Positions 63,901 to 64,000 of a stretch of DNA of 64,000 nucleotides are shown piece by piece. Source of the stretch: Heterohyrax brucei (lineage: Eukaryota; Chordata; Mammalia; Hyracoidea; Procaviidae). The notes beneath the pieces are model-generated. The model was not told the origin of the DNA and did not search any database. It saw nothing but the letters and a program-made list of their open reading frames with translations. Position 1 is the first letter of the stretch. The number at the start of each line of letters is the position of its first letter. Where the stretch lies: NCBI GenBank assembly GCA_028571685.1, contig CM053140.1:61386201-61450200 (forward strand), given 5' to 3'. The position numbers were made by a program, and so were the translations under genes.

Positions 63901-64000
63901 CAATCAACAGAAGACAAAACAAAGGGGGACTACTAAGAATCAAATACTTTTGCTTATCCAAAGACTTTTTCAAAAGAATTAAAAAGACCACCTAAAGAAT
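60932..64000 (+). pseudogene. L1 ORF2 relic (endonuclease and reverse transcriptase), partial
   Basis: ORF2 starts at ATG 60932 (MTALNTYLSIITLNVN). Apurinic endonuclease region: CCLQETHLKPKDMNKLKIKE (61040) and HSTIIVGDFNTPAFSI (61345). The RT region begins about 62120 and includes [21 protein letters not shown] (62500), [19 protein letters not shown] and the SIDAEKAF motif (62700), and the FADDM catalytic motif (about 63000). The post-RT part continues in the 63474-63809 frame. It is disrupted by an in-ORF 112-bp duplication, an A18 run at 62471-62488 and multiple stops. Incomplete at the window edge. Confidence 0.88.
62121..62345. repeat. 112-bp tandem duplication within L1 ORF2
   Basis: Unit 62121-62232 is repeated from 62233 ('gcagaacaacttaa(c/t)aaacccatcacaaagca'). 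The second copy has a 2-bp deletion near 62300, so later positions are offset by 110. Both end in 'cccagaattctacc'. Confidence 0.92.

Larger units (their letters stand above)
58535..64000 (+). mobile_element. Near-full-length, decayed L1 (runs off the window)
   Basis: 5' UTR from 'aggcggacagagtcaagatggtggac' (typical L1 start) with internal repetition, ORF1 region about 59640-60650, inter-ORF spacer, and ORF2 from 60932 to beyond 64000. All landmarks are in order and on plus, antisense to PUM1. Frameshifts, stops and a 112-bp duplication rule out activity. Its 3' end is not in the window. Confidence 0.92.

Overview
The window is mammalian nuclear DNA. It lies inside one protein-coding gene, PUM1 (Pumilio homolog 1), which runs on the minus strand. 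Three consecutive coding exons are present: 33587-33655, 11121-11229 and 9979-10157, in transcript order. They have canonical splice sites, compatible phases (0, 1, 0) and an unbroken reading frame of 119 codons matching the N-terminal part of PUM1. The rest is intron and interspersed repeats. The start exon and the RNA-binding (PUM-HD) exons lie outside the window, at higher and lower coordinates respectively.

The repeats identify the host as an afrotherian. Dozens of copies of the tRNA-derived AfroSINE are scattered throughout, next to RTE/BovB-type LINEs that share its 3' tail. Many AfroSINE copies are the short form that lacks a central block, which I connect to the paenungulate (elephant, sirenian, hyrax) subfamily. 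Elephant is a reasonable guess, but the species cannot be fixed from the sequence.

Layout. 1-2434: RTE fragment joined to an internally deleted ERV-L-like provirus (minus strand) with a dUTPase relic. 2435-9978: PUM1 intron with old L1, MIR and MER5-like pieces and an AfroSINE cluster at 5.1-5.6 kb. 9979-11229: two PUM1 exons separated by a 963-bp intron. 11230-33586: a 22-kb intron with AfroSINEs, RTE 3' ends and five 5'-truncated L1 3' ends, one carrying an apparent 3' transduction. 33587-33655: the small upstream exon. 33656-64000: part of a much longer intron with an L1 3' half, an ERV-L-like LTR plus gag-region relic, an L1 split by a 3.1-kb RTE, older L1 pieces, MaLR-type LTRs, and the first 5.5 kb of a near-full-length but decayed L1 that leaves the window.

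Almost every L1 lies on the plus strand, antisense to PUM1, while the RTE copies lie mostly in the sense direction. I found no intact gene besides PUM1, no tRNA or rRNA gene, and no CRISPR or bacterial-type system. The most interesting observations are transposon archaeology: the L1 3' transduction, a duplicated L1 end enclosed by one target-site duplication, an LTR inserted inside an AfroSINE, a composite tRNA-Gly-like/RTE SINE, and a repeated L1 5' UTR. There is also one unexplained reading frame with an overlapping poly(A) signal at about 13.3 kb.
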